Source: CAZJHX01 sp964545715 | GTDB lineage: Bacteria; Myxococcota_A; UBA9042; GCA-2863065 | NCBI GenBank assembly: GCA_964545715.1 | Contig: CAZJHX010000131.1 | Coordinates: 1-30,638 of the forward strand | DNA: 30,638 bases | Direction of reading: 5' to 3' | Part shown: positions 14,443 to 23,207 of the stretch, piece after piece | Numbering within the stretch: the stretch's first letter is position 1 | Layout of the letters: every line of letters starts with the position of its first letter | Notes under the pieces: model-generated | The model's database searches: none | The model's input: only the letters and a program-made list of their open reading frames with translations | What the model was told of the DNA's origin: nothing | Translations under genes and position numbers: made by a program

Positions 14443-15441
14443 ATGATCAGTGTGAGAGGTGTTATCGCAGGCTTGGCGTGCGTAGCGATCCTCGGCGGTT
14501 GTGCAGACTTCATGGCAAAGTTTGCGGCCAACTCCACCACCGACGTCATCAAGCGCGCAGCCGCGTCCTTTGACGAGGAGACGGATCCCTGGTTGGCGCG
14601 GCAGGCGTCCGTCGGTCAGCTCAAGTTCGTGGAGGGGGTGCTCAAAGCCACGCCGCACAACACGGACCTGATGATCATCATCGCCAAAAACTACGGTCTG
14701 TTCGCCTTTGCCTTTCTCGTCTACGACCTGGAGGGGCTGGAGTGGGGCACGCCGGAGTACGAGACCTTGCGCGCCCGCGCCTCGGACTTCTTCGGTCGCT
14801 GCAAGCACTACGCAATTCGCGCCCTGGCTGAGGACTACGAGGACATCGCAGACGCCCTGAACGCCAAGACCGACGCCCGCTTGGACCAGATCCTGGAGGA
14901 CGCGGACGAAGAGGACCACCTGCCGGCCTTCTACTGGCTGGCGTATGCATGGGGCAGTCAGATCAACCTCAACACCGACGATCCCGCGCAGGTCGCGCGT
15001 CTGGGCCGCGTCAAAAAGATCATGACCTGGGTTCGTACGCATGACCGCACCTTCGAGAACGGCGGTCCGGTGCTCTTTTTCGGCGCCGTCGAGCTGGCCC
15101 TGCCCCCCGCGCTGGGCGGCAAGCCGGACGCCGCACGCAAGGCCTTTGAAGAGGGCATCGCCATCACCGGCGGCAAGTTCCTGATGGGCAAGGCGCTCTT
15201 TGCGCACTACTACCATCGCGCCGTCAACGACCGCGCCGGGTACGAGCGCGTGCTGCGCGAAGTCCTGGACACACCGGCTGACATCTACCCGCAGCAGCGC
15301 CTGGCAAATGAATTAGCCAAGGTCCGCGCGCGTCGATGGTTGAACGATATCGATGAGCATTTCGATGCTCCAGAGGGCGGCGAGAAATCCGCGGCCCCGG
15401 CCCCCACCACCGAGCCGGAAGAAGACGGCGACCTCGACTAG
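14443..15441 (+). CDS. tatT: TRAP transporter TatT-type periplasmic lipoprotein
   Basis: From ATG 14443 (GGAGGA about 9 bp upstream) the protein has 332 residues and a lipoprotein signal ending VAILGGC. The rest is almost all helical and resembles the TatT (T-component) family first described next to a TRAP transporter in Treponema. That family forms TPR-like trimers that bind the DctP-type subunit. Recognisable stretches include SFDEETDPWLARQASVGQLKFVE near the start, NYGLFAFAFLVYDLE, and the conserved AFYWLAYAWGSQINL centre. The gene is directly followed by dctP, dctQ and dctM, which is the expected context. The C-terminus ends in a low-complexity PTTEPEEDGDLD tail that recurs in DctM. The family call rests on pattern and context, not on a search. 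Confidence 0.86.
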   Translation: MISVRGVIAGLACVAILGGCADFMAKFAANSTTDVIKRAAASFDEETDPWLARQASVGQLKFVEGVLKATPHNTDLMIIIAKNYGLFAFAFLVYDLEGLEWGTPEYETLRARASDFFGRCKHYAIRALAEDYEDIADALNAKTDARLDQILEDADEEDHLPAFYWLAYAWGSQINLNTDDPAQVARLGRVKKIMTWVRTHDRTFENGGPVLFFGAVELALPPALGGKPDAARKAFEEGIAITGGKFLMGKALFAHYYHRAVNDRAGYERVLREVLDTPADIYPQQRLANELAKVRARRWLNDIDEHFDAPEGGEKSAAPAPTTEPEEDGDLD

Positions 15442-15453
15442 GAGCTCCGCAGC

Positions 15454-16446
15454 ATGTTGAAAATCAAGACTCTCATCTCTGTCGCCGCGGCGGCCATGTT
15501 CCTGGTGCCCACCGTCGCCCAGGCGGACAAGCCCATCGTCATCAAAGTCGGCACCCTGGCGCCGGCAAACTCGCCCTGGGGCCGCGTGTTCAAGCGCGCC
15601 GCCAAAGAGGTGCAGAGCGCGACCAACGGCGCGGTGAAGATCAAAGTCTACCCGGGCGGTCAGCGCGGGGACGAGAAGGTCATGGTGCGCAAGATGAAGA
15701 GCGGGCAGCTTCAGGGCGCCGCCATCACCAGCGTCGGTCTGGCCCAGATCTCCAAGGAGATCCTGGTGCTGCAGGCGCCCGGGCTCATACGCAGCAACAA
15801 GCAGCTGGACTGCGTGCGCGGCAAGCTGGCAGACCGCTTCGAAAAGTCCCTGGCGGCCAAAGGCTTCAAGCTGCTGGGCTGGGGCGACGTCGGTAAGACC
15901 TACCTGATGGGCGGCTCCCAGATTAAGGACCCCAGCGACCTGAAGAACGCCAAGCCGTGGGTCTGGGAGTCGGACCCGGTCTTCGGCAGCCTGTACCGTC
16001 TCGCAGGCGCCAAAGCGACGCCGCTGACCGTTCCGGACGTGCTTCAGGGCCTGTCCAACAGCGTCATCGACACCATCTACTCGTCGCCGGTCGCCACCAC
16101 GTCGCTGCAGTGGCATCCGCATGTGAAGTACATCAACGCCAAGCTGATCAGCGTCGGCGTCGGCGCCACCCTGGTCACGCAGAAGGCGTGGGACCAGGCC
16201 ACTCCTGAGCAGAAAGAGACCATCCGCGCCATCACCGCCAAGTGGCACGACGTGCTCAAGGCCAAAGTCCGCAGCATGAACTCCAAGGCGCTCAAGACGC
16301 TCAAGGGGCAGGGCGCGGTCATCGTGAAGGGCGACTCCGGCAAGTGGAACGCCCTCTTCAAGCGCGTCCAGGAAGACCTGGTCGGCAAAATCTACTCGCG
16401 GTCGCTTCTGGACGAAGCCAGGCGACACGCCAAGGCCTGCAAGTAG
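15454..16446 (+). CDS. dctP: TRAP transporter substrate-binding protein DctP
   Basis: This is a 330-residue protein with a Sec signal peptide cleaved after VAQA (~24). It starts 12 bp after TatT, with an AGGAG about 8 bp upstream. The mature start IKVGTLAPANSPWGRVFKRAAKEV and the block GDVGKTYLMGG...DLKNAKPWVWESDP are typical of the DctP family, the periplasmic protein that delivers substrate to the membrane QM subunits. In classical C4-dicarboxylate binders a conserved Arg in a K-x-R motif holds the carboxylate. Here the equivalent place reads K167-P-W-V-W171, with no Arg. The substrate may therefore be something other than a simple dicarboxylate. That inference is mine, and the alignment should be confirmed. 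Confidence 0.93.
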   Translation: MLKIKTLISVAAAAMFLVPTVAQADKPIVIKVGTLAPANSPWGRVFKRAAKEVQSATNGAVKIKVYPGGQRGDEKVMVRKMKSGQLQGAAITSVGLAQISKEILVLQAPGLIRSNKQLDCVRGKLADRFEKSLAAKGFKLLGWGDVGKTYLMGGSQIKDPSDLKNAKPWVWESDPVFGSLYRLAGAKATPLTVPDVLQGLSNSVIDTIYSSPVATTSLQWHPHVKYINAKLISVGVGATLVTQKAWDQATPEQKETIRAITAKWHDVLKAKVRSMNSKALKTLKGQGAVIVKGDSGKWNALFKRVQEDLVGKIYSRSLLDEARRHAKACK

Positions 16447-17018
16447 TGTCGAACGCCCCCGCCGAGGAAGAAGGGGCTTGGACCAAGCCGCGCTTCCACA
16501 TCCCGTTCTACGACGACGTCCTGAAGGTCACTGAGGTCTGGATCGTCCTGATCATGTTGCTGTTGGTCATCTCGGCCACCTTCATCAACATCATCGACCG
16601 CAACTTCCAGATCGGCATCTGGGAGTACGCAGTCATCGAGAAGATGGTCTACAGCCTGACCTTCTTCATCGGCATGTACGGCGGAGTGATCGCTGCACGA
16701 CGCTGCAAACACATCTCGGTTGATGCGGTCACCCACTTTCTGACGCTGCGCCAGCGGCGCTCGCTGGGTGTGATCATGCAGATCATCGGGGGGCTGACGT
16801 GCGCCGTCATCGCGATGGCCTGCTACGACTGGATCCACAGCGATCTCGTGCCGGCAGACGACACCCTGGTGCCGGGCAAGGACGAGTGGTGGCTGTCAAC
16901 GCGTCTGTGGCGTTGGCCGGTCGTTATCGCGTTTGCCTGGATGACACTACACTTCTTCGTCAACGCCGGTCGCTTCTTCTACGACGCGATGTGGCCGCCA
17001 CAGGCTCCCGGCTCATGA
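16446..17018 (+). CDS. dctQ: TRAP transporter small permease subunit DctQ
   Basis: This is a 190-residue membrane protein. The GTG start (16446-16448) shares its G with the TAG stop of dctP, giving a TAGTG junction; an in-frame upstream extension is shadow sequence. Four hydrophobic segments are visible: VWIVLIMLLLVISATFI, the MVYSLTFFIGMYGGVIAA region, VIMQIIGGLTCAVIAMA, and WPVVIAFAWMTLHFF. The RRCKHISVDAV motif after the second helix is typical of DctQ. The subunit pairs with DctM to form the sodium-driven transport unit in the inner membrane. Its stop overlaps the dctM start (ATGA). Confidence 0.92.
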   Translation: MSNAPAEEEGAWTKPRFHIPFYDDVLKVTEVWIVLIMLLLVISATFINIIDRNFQIGIWEYAVIEKMVYSLTFFIGMYGGVIAARRCKHISVDAVTHFLTLRQRRSLGVIMQIIGGLTCAVIAMACYDWIHSDLVPADDTLVPGKDEWWLSTRLWRWPVVIAFAWMTLHFFVNAGRFFYDAMWPPQAPGS

Positions 17019-18662
17019 TCACCAAAGCGGTCATGGGGCTGGCCAAGCTGCCCGTCCTGGTCCTGGGACTCGCCTTAGCGGGCCTCCCGCTCTTTGTCGT
17101 CATCGCGCTCATCGCCATGGGCTCGTACGTCGAGCTGGGCTGGGAGCTGCGCGACATGTTCAACGACATCGACGAGCTGGCGGACAAGGCGCACCTGCTG
17201 CCTATCCCGCTGTTTGTCTTTGCCGGCTTCCTGCTCGCCCGGTCGGGGGCGCCCAAGCGGCTAGTCCGTATCGCGGATGCCCTGCTCGGTGCGCTGCCGG
17301 GCGGCCTGGCCATCGTCAGCATCGTCGCGTGCACGTTCTTCACCACGTTCACCGGCGCATCCGGCGTCACGATCATCGCGCTGGGCGGCCTGCTTTACCC
17401 GGTGCTCATCGAGCGGAACTATCCGCAGCAGTTCTCTCTGGGGCTGCTCACCAGCGCCGGCTCGCTGGGCCTGCTGTTCTTCCCCGCCCTGCCGGTGTTC
17501 ATCTTCGCGGTCGTCTACGGCATCAGCACGGAGAGCGCGGACGTCACTCCCGAGGGCCTGTTCCTGGCCGGGTTCCTGCCCGGGCTGCTGCTGACGCTGG
17601 TCTTGTGTGCCTGGGCCTGGTTCAAGGGGATGCAATTCGGCATCGCGAAGACCAAGTTCTCCTGGACCGAGCTGGGCTCGGCGTTGCGCGAGGGCATCTT
17701 CGAGGCGCTGCTGCCGGTGCTGCTGATCGGCTCGATCGTCAGCGGCTGGGCCACGTTGAACGAGGTCGCTACGCTCACCTGCGTCTACCTGATCATCGTC
17801 GAGATGGTCATTCACCGCGAGATCCACATCACGCGCGACCTGCCCAAGCTTGTGGCGGACGCGATGGTGCTGGTCGGCGCAATCATCCTGATCATGACGA
17901 TGATCATGCCCACCAAGGACGTGCTGGCAGACAAAGAGACGCCGCAGAAGATCCTGGAGTGGTTCCAGCAGTTCATCGACAGCAAGATCGGCTTCCTGAT
18001 CGTGCTGAACATCTTCTTGCTGGTGGTCGGCTGCCTGATGGACATCTTCAGCGCCATCGTGGCCGTGCTGCCACTGCTCATCCCGCTGGCTGTCGAGTAC
18101 GACGTCGAGCCGCTGCACCTGGGCGTCATCTTCCTGACCAACCTGGAGATCGGCTACCTGACGCCGCCCGTCGGCATCAACCTGTTCATCTCCAGCTTCC
18201 AGTTCAAGAAGCCGGTGTTATCGATCTATAAGAGCGTGATCCCGTACATCCTGTTGATGTTCGCGACCCTGCTCGTGATCACGTACGTCCCGTCGCTGAG
18301 CACGGCGCTGCCCAACCACTTTGTGGAGGCGCACTTCCCGCCGGTGACGCAGATGTTCCAGGAAGAGGACGCGACGGAGGACGAGAACATGTCCGCCGAG
18401 GACATGCTGCGCGCCCTGGAGCAGGAGCAGGAGGACGAGGGCGACCTCCTCAGTGACGACGAAGAGGACGCAGGCGATCTCGACGCTGAGGAGGGTGACC
18501 TCGACGCCNNNNNNNNNNGAGGCGGCGGCCGGGGCCCACCGCCGCTGTCACCCCCAACCGCCCCCCGGCGATCTCGCGGCTGCGGTGGGTGCCCCCGACG
18601 CCGACGAAGAGGAAGGCGACCTCGACGCGGACGACGAAGAAGGCGACCTCGACGTCGAATAA
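17015..18662 (+). CDS. dctM: TRAP transporter large permease DctM with acidic C-terminal tail (interrupted by assembly gap)
   Basis: ATG 17015 overlaps the dctQ stop. About 450 residues form the usual multi-spanning DctM core, with a G-A-S-G-V-T-I-I-A-L-G-G helix-hairpin region, several further hydrophobic helices and the family motif LTPPVGINLFI (~382-392). After the last helix comes an unusual cytoplasmic or periplasmic acidic tail with repeated EGDLD-type units, broken by ten Ns. Before the gap the frame runs in phase with 17015. After it, the only frame that continues the acidic repeat and ends in a stop begins at 18519 and stops at TAA 18660-18662. The true gap length is thus expected to be a multiple of three. 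Reading straight through the ten Ns gives a false Arg-rich tail. Confidence 0.88.
18437..18656 (+). repeat. Acidic GDLD repeat coding region in the DctM tail
   Basis: Units built on the codons for G-D-L-D recur at about 18440, 18473, 18494, 18571 (degenerate), 18615 and 18642. The last two share the 12-base word GGCGACCTCGAC, 27 bp apart. The 3' end of tatT carries the same 12-base word (15427-15438). The assembly gap lies inside this repeat, so copy number is uncertain. Confidence 0.75.
18509..18518. other. Assembly gap (10 N)
   Basis: Ten undetermined bases lie inside the acidic repeat of dctM. Ten is probably a placeholder size, because frame continuity of dctM across the gap needs a multiple of three. 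The GC-rich, low-complexity sequence on both sides explains the break. Confidence 0.95.
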
Positions 18663-18672
18663 TTCCGTCCTC

Positions 18673-18701
18673 TTGCCCCACAACAGCGTGTGTGATTTCA
18701 T
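18673..18701 (+). promoter_or_regulatory. Weak candidate promoter upstream of the outer-membrane protein gene
   Basis: TTGCCC (18673-18678) and TTTCAT (18696-18701) are 17 bp apart, each matching four of six consensus bases, in the 72-bp gap after dctM. The gene has a strong ribosome-binding stretch GGGAGGGGG (18722-18730). It may equally be read from the TRAP operon promoter. Confidence 0.25.
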
Positions 18702-18734
18702 CCGACCGAATTTCGCGATGCGGGAGGGGGTTTC

Positions 18735-20498
18735 GTGCGACTGATTAGCGTGCTGGTGCTGGCCATAGCGGTCCTGTTCATCTCGGGCTCGGCCTGGGCT
18801 CAGGAAGGCGGCGACAAGACACCGCCCAAGACGGACGTGTTCGACGACGACGAAGACTCTCTGGACGACTCTGACTCCGACGACGACGGGTGGGATGACG
18901 AGGACGCCGAGCCGGTGTTCCCGCGCATCGAGCACAAGGGCTACTACCGCTTTCGCGCGGACATGTTCAGCAACCTGCACCTGGGCACGCACTTCCGGGT
19001 GGGCAATGGGCCGACCTTCGGCACGAGCTCGGTCCTGCCGCCGCTGACGGAGAACAAGGTCAACAACGACGGCGGCGCGGCGTTCGGCGCGGACGTGGTC
19101 GGCTCGGGCAACGACGAGACATCGCTGGCCAGCGCCAACATGCGATTCCGCTACTCGCCCACGTTCCTGATCTCCCCGTCCTTCAAGTTTGCGGCGACGT
19201 TCGACGTGATGGACAACATCGTGCTCGGCTCGACGCCGGACTTCAGCCCCAATCGACCGGACACGCCGATCAACGTGTTCAGCGGCTCGCAGTCGCCCAC
19301 GTTCCAGGACAGCATTCGCGTCAAAGAGCTCTACGGTGAGTGGAAGCTGCTGGGTATTCCGCTGCGCTTCGGCCGCATGAAGAGCCACTGGGGCCTGGGC
19401 ATCCTGGCCAACGGCGGCGACAAGTGGGACGACGACTACGGGGACTACAACGACCGGGTCATGGCGGCGCTGCAGCTGTACGGCATCTACTTCTTCGGCG
19501 GCTACGACATCGTGTCCAGCGGCCCCACGTTCAAGCAGAACGACCAGCCCTTCGGCCAAGCCTATGACCTGACAGAAACAGACGACGTGCAGCAGGGCTT
19601 CTTCGGCATCTTCTCGCGTCCGGTTCAGGCCGACGAGATCCTGGCGCGCCGGGAGCGCCTGGTGAAGCACCGCAAGCCGGCCTTCGACTGGGGCCTGTAC
19701 ACCGTGTACCGCAAGCAGCAGCTCGACCTCACCGTGGACAGCCTGCTGGACGACACTGCCCAATACGACACGCTGGGCCTGCAAAAGCGCGACGCCTGGG
19801 CGGTCATCCCCGACCTGTGGCTGCGCTTTGAGTACCGCCCCAGCTACACGCAGAAGATCCACCTGGAGCTCGAGGCCACGTTCATCTACGGCAAGATCGG
19901 CAAGGTGCTCAACGAGCCCAACGACGCCGAGGAGCCCGAGCGCACCATCACCAGCTGGGGCGTCGCGTTCGAGGGTGACTATACGACCGGCGGCCTGACC
20001 ATCGGTCTGGACGGGGGCGCGGCCAGTGGCGATGACGGCGAGTTCCTGACCGTCAACGACCGCTCCAACTTCGAGCAGGACGGGGTCAAGAACAAGACGC
20101 TGAACCAGTTCAAGTTCGACCGCAATTACCACGTCGACCAGATCCTCTTCCGTGAGGTGATCGGCGCCGTAACCAACGCCTGGTACGCCAAGCCGTACAT
20201 CCAGTACGACCTGTTCGACTCGCCCGACGGCGCCATCGGTGGCCGCCTGGACATCCTGGTCGCGGGTGCCATGGAGAAGGACGCCTACCCGGGCGACGAG
20301 ATGTTCCTGGGCACCGAGTTCGACGCCAAGATCTTTGTGGAGGACACCAACAAGTTCTACGCGGACCTGTCGTTCGGCCTGTTTATCCCGGGCAAGGCGT
20401 TTGACCTGAAAGAGGGCTTTATCGGCGCGACCTCCGATCAGGCCAAGTCCGCAGACATCGCCTGGACGCTGCAGACGCACATCGTGCTCATGTACTAG
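18735..20498 (+). CDS. Outer-membrane beta-barrel candidate (porin-like)
   Basis: This is a 587-residue protein with a GTG start preceded by GGGAGGGGG and a Sec signal (MRLISVLVLAIAVLFISGSAWAQ). Residues ~34-59 are strikingly acidic, with 17 Asp/Glu in 26 positions. After this come many alternating amphipathic strands rich in aromatic residues, for example GYYRFRADMFSNLHLGTHFRVG, PLRFGRMKSHWGLGIL and LWLRFEYRPSYTQKIHLELEATFIYGK. This pattern fits an outer-membrane barrel, and a similar family of ~600 residues occurs in myxobacteria (possibly TIGR04551, which I could not check). Its place directly after the TRAP operon suggests it may carry the same substrate across the outer membrane. That role is inferred. 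Confidence 0.75.
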   Translation: MRLISVLVLAIAVLFISGSAWAQEGGDKTPPKTDVFDDDEDSLDDSDSDDDGWDDEDAEPVFPRIEHKGYYRFRADMFSNLHLGTHFRVGNGPTFGTSSVLPPLTENKVNNDGGAAFGADVVGSGNDETSLASANMRFRYSPTFLISPSFKFAATFDVMDNIVLGSTPDFSPNRPDTPINVFSGSQSPTFQDSIRVKELYGEWKLLGIPLRFGRMKSHWGLGILANGGDKWDDDYGDYNDRVMAALQLYGIYFFGGYDIVSSGPTFKQNDQPFGQAYDLTETDDVQQGFFGIFSRPVQADEILARRERLVKHRKPAFDWGLYTVYRKQQLDLTVDSLLDDTAQYDTLGLQKRDAWAVIPDLWLRFEYRPSYTQKIHLELEATFIYGKIGKVLNEPNDAEEPERTITSWGVAFEGDYTTGGLTIGLDGGAASGDDGEFLTVNDRSNFEQDGVKNKTLNQFKFDRNYHVDQILFREVIGAVTNAWYAKPYIQYDLFDSPDGAIGGRLDILVAGAMEKDAYPGDEMFLGTEFDAKIFVEDTNKFYADLSFGLFIPGKAFDLKEGFIGATSDQAKSADIAWTLQTHIVLMY

Positions 20499-20499
20499 C

Positions 20500-21945
20500 A
20501 TGACCAAGAAGCTCTGGGGCGGCCGCTTCACCGGCAACACAAACGCGTTGGTGGAGCGCATCAACGCATCCGTCAGCTTCGATCAGCGCCTCTATCGTGA
20601 AGACCTGACCGGCTCGATTGCGCACGTGCGCATGCTGGGCCACTGCGGCATCGTGCCGGCCGAAGACGCGGCCGCGATCGAGGCGGGGCTCAAGGCCGTG
20701 CGCGCCGACATCGAGGCGGGCACGTTTGAGTGGCGAGAGGACCGCGAGGACGTCCACCTCAACGTCGAGGCCGCGCTGGCCGATCGCATCGGGCCGGTCG
20801 CGGGCAAGCTGCACACCGGCCGATCGCGCAACGATCAGGTGGCGCTGGATCTACGGCTGTACCTGCGCAACGCCATGCTCGCGCGCGCCGAGGATGCGCT
20901 TGGAATGTGCTCGGCGTTGCTCGATCAGGCCGAGGACAAGCGCGCTGTCGTGCTGCCCGGCTACACCCACCTGCAGCGCGCGCAGCCGGTCAGCCTGGCC
21001 CACCATCTGCACGCCTACACGGCCATGATGCTGCGGGACGCAAGCCGCTTGTTGGACGCGCACGATCGGGCCGATGAGCTGCCGCTGGGCGCCGGCGCCC
21101 TGGCCGGTACGCCGCACGCCATCGACCGGGCTCACGTAGCCGCGTCACTCGGCTTCGCGGGCCTGACGCTCAACAGCCTGGACACGGTCAGCGATCGAGA
21201 CGCGGCGGTGGAGTTTATGGCCGCGGCCGCCCTTGCGCAGAGCCACCTGTCGCGCATGGGCGAAGAGCTGGTGCTCTGGATGAGCCAGGAGTTCCGGTAC
21301 GTCACGCTGCCGGACGCGATGTGCACCGGATCCAGCATCATGCCGCAGAAGAAGAACCCGGATATCCCGGAGTTGGTGCGCGGCAAGACCGGACGCGTGA
21401 CCGGCAACCTGATGTCGCTTTTGATGACTCTGAAGGGTCTGCCGCTGGCCTACAACAAGGACCTGCAAGAGGACAAAGAGCCGCTCTTCGATACGGACGA
21501 CACGCTGCGTGACTGCCTGATCGTGATGGCGGCCACAGTGGCGGAGGCCACGTATCACCCCGAGCGGATGGCGGGCTCACTGCGCGCCGGTTTCGTGATG
21601 GCGACGGACGTGGCGGACGCGCTGGTGGCGGTCGGCGTGCCGTTCCGCGATGCGCACCATCGGGTGGGCGCGCTGGTGCAGCAGTGTGTCGCCTCGGGAC
21701 AAGAGCTGGAGAGCCTGGACGCCGCTCAATGGCAGCAGCTGATGCCGGAGTTGAGCGCCGCGCAGATCGCCGAGGCCCTGGACCCGGTGGTGTCGTTGTC
21801 GCGGCGTGATCAGCCCGGTTCGCCCGCACCGCAGCGGGTGGAGGTCGCCCAGGCCGCCTACCGGGCGCGCGTAGACGAGGCGGCCGCGATGATCGCAAAA
21901 CGCCGTGGAAGCACGGAGCTTCTGCGCTGGATGCACCAGGCGTGA
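20500..21945 (+). CDS. argH: Argininosuccinate lyase
   Basis: This 481-residue protein is the last enzyme of arginine biosynthesis, splitting argininosuccinate into arginine and fumarate (EC 4.3.2.1). It starts KLWGGRFTG, typical of ArgH. It has the HTGRSRNDQVALDLRLY block (~106-122), the LPGYTHLQRAQPVSLAHH region (~151-168) and the superfamily signature GSSIMPQKKNP (~277-287) that carries the catalytic serine loop. Usual length is about 460, so it is slightly long. The ATG lies one base after the stop of the outer-membrane protein gene, and its own stop overlaps the lysA start. It is therefore probably read from the upstream operon. Confidence 0.97.
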   Translation: MTKKLWGGRFTGNTNALVERINASVSFDQRLYREDLTGSIAHVRMLGHCGIVPAEDAAAIEAGLKAVRADIEAGTFEWREDREDVHLNVEAALADRIGPVAGKLHTGRSRNDQVALDLRLYLRNAMLARAEDALGMCSALLDQAEDKRAVVLPGYTHLQRAQPVSLAHHLHAYTAMMLRDASRLLDAHDRADELPLGAGALAGTPHAIDRAHVAASLGFAGLTLNSLDTVSDRDAAVEFMAAAALAQSHLSRMGEELVLWMSQEFRYVTLPDAMCTGSSIMPQKKNPDIPELVRGKTGRVTGNLMSLLMTLKGLPLAYNKDLQEDKEPLFDTDDTLRDCLIVMAATVAEATYHPERMAGSLRAGFVMATDVADALVAVGVPFRDAHHRVGALVQQCVASGQELESLDAAQWQQLMPELSAAQIAEALDPVVSLSRRDQPGSPAPQRVEVAQAAYRARVDEAAAMIAKRRGSTELLRWMHQA

Positions 21946-23207
21946 ACCACTTTCACTATGTGAACGGCAGTCTTCACTGCGAGGACATGCCGCTGGCGCG
22001 CATCGCGGATGAGGTCGGCACACCGGCGTATGTCTACTCGACCGCCACGCTGACTCGACACGTTCGCGTGTTTGACGAGGCCATGTCCGCCTGCGCGCAT
22101 CGCATCTGCTACTCGGTCAAGGCGTGCTCCAACATCGCCATTCTGAAGCTGCTGTCCAACCTGGGTTGCGGCTTTGACATCGTCAGCGGCGGCGAGCTGT
22201 ACCGCCTGCAGGCGGCAGGGATCCCGACGGACTCGGTGGTCTTCTCGGGCGTGGGCAAGACGCGCCAGGAGATGAGAGCCGGGCTCGACGCGGGCATCCA
22301 CGCCTTCAACGTAGAGAGCATCGCGGAGCTTCACGTGCTCAACGAGGTCGCGTTGAGCGGCGGCGAGACGGCGCCCGTCAGCATCCGGGTCAATCCGGAC
22401 GTGGACGCGCAGACGCACCCGTACATCTCGACCGGCTTGAAGGGCAACAAGTTCGGCGTGCCCTGGAGCAAGGCTGAAGAGGCTTACGACCTGGCGGCCT
22501 CGCTGGCCGGCCTGCGCACGGTCGGTGTCGACTGTCACATCGGCAGCCAGCTGCTGCACATGGCGCCGCTGCTGGACGCGCTGGATTTGATGTTGGACCT
22601 GGTCGCTCGGCTGCGAGCGCGTGGGCACACGATCGAGACGCTGGACATGGGCGGCGGCCTGGGGATCCCGTACAAGGACGAGACGCCGCCGACACCGGCC
22701 GACTTCGGCGAGGCCTTTGCCAGGCGCACCGCGGGCCACGGGCTGAAGCTGGTGTTTGAGCCGGGACGCATCATCGTGGGCAACGCCGGCGCGCTGCTGA
22801 TGCGGGTGCTGTACGACAAGCCGTCGGGACCCAAGCGGTTCGCGATCGTGGACGCGGCCATGAACGACTCGATTCGGCCGACGCTCTACGACGCCTATCA
22901 CGAGCTGCGGCCCGTCATAGAGCGCCCGGGCAACGCGCCCCATCGGCCGGTGGACGTGGTCGGACCGATCTGCGAATCGGGGGACTTTCTGGCCCGCGAT
23001 CGGGACATGCCGTACCTGGCGGCGGGCGATCTGATCGCGCTGATGAGCGCCGGCGCCTACGGCTTCTCGATGACGTCCAACTACAACTCCCGCAGGCGGC
23101 CGCCCGAGGTACTTGTGCACGGCGACACCTACAGCGTGATCCGCGCGCGTGAGAGCCACGAGGACCTGGTCCGTGGCGAGCAGATTCCCGATCATCTGCA
23201 GACCTGA
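21942..23207 (+). CDS. lysA: Diaminopimelate decarboxylase
   Basis: This 421-residue PLP enzyme makes lysine from meso-diaminopimelate (EC 4.1.1.20), a compound that also cross-links peptidoglycan. GTG 21942 overlaps the argH stop (GTGA). The PLP-binding lysine is K60 in ICYSVKAC. Other family blocks are GCGFDIVSGGELYR, CHIGSQL, DMGGGLGIPY (phosphate binding), FEPGRIIVGNAGALL and the catalytic CESGDFLARD. The order argH-lysA recurs in several proteobacteria. A 105-bp AT-rich gap follows, and the next genes belong to another function. Confidence 0.97.
   Translation: MNHFHYVNGSLHCEDMPLARIADEVGTPAYVYSTATLTRHVRVFDEAMSACAHRICYSVKACSNIAILKLLSNLGCGFDIVSGGELYRLQAAGIPTDSVVFSGVGKTRQEMRAGLDAGIHAFNVESIAELHVLNEVALSGGETAPVSIRVNPDVDAQTHPYISTGLKGNKFGVPWSKAEEAYDLAASLAGLRTVGVDCHIGSQLLHMAPLLDALDLMLDLVARLRARGHTIETLDMGGGLGIPYKDETPPTPADFGEAFARRTAGHGLKLVFEPGRIIVGNAGALLMRVLYDKPSGPKRFAIVDAAMNDSIRPTLYDAYHELRPVIERPGNAPHRPVDVVGPICESGDFLARDRDMPYLAAGDLIALMSAGAYGFSMTSNYNSRRRPPEVLVHGDTYSVIRARESHEDLVRGEQIPDHLQT

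Noticed and set aside
13767..14552. Longer form of the NTF2-like lipoprotein starting at 14552
   Set aside because: The extra part overlaps the TatT gene and its promoter antisense and would bury the lipoprotein signal, so GTG 14354 is used.
18519..18748. Arg-rich extension of DctM beyond the gap
   Set aside because: It arises only by reading across ten placeholder Ns in the wrong frame. The frame from 18519 continues the acidic repeat and stops at 18662.
18450..20564. A 704-codon minus-strand frame over the outer-membrane protein gene
   Set aside because: It is in antisense register with a well-supported gene and runs through the N gap; it is a GC-driven shadow.
20500..23207. A functional link between ArgH (fumarate producer) and a C4-dicarboxylate TRAP transporter
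   Set aside because: DctP lacks the carboxylate-binding Arg, and argH-lysA is a common biosynthetic pair, so adjacency alone does not support a link.
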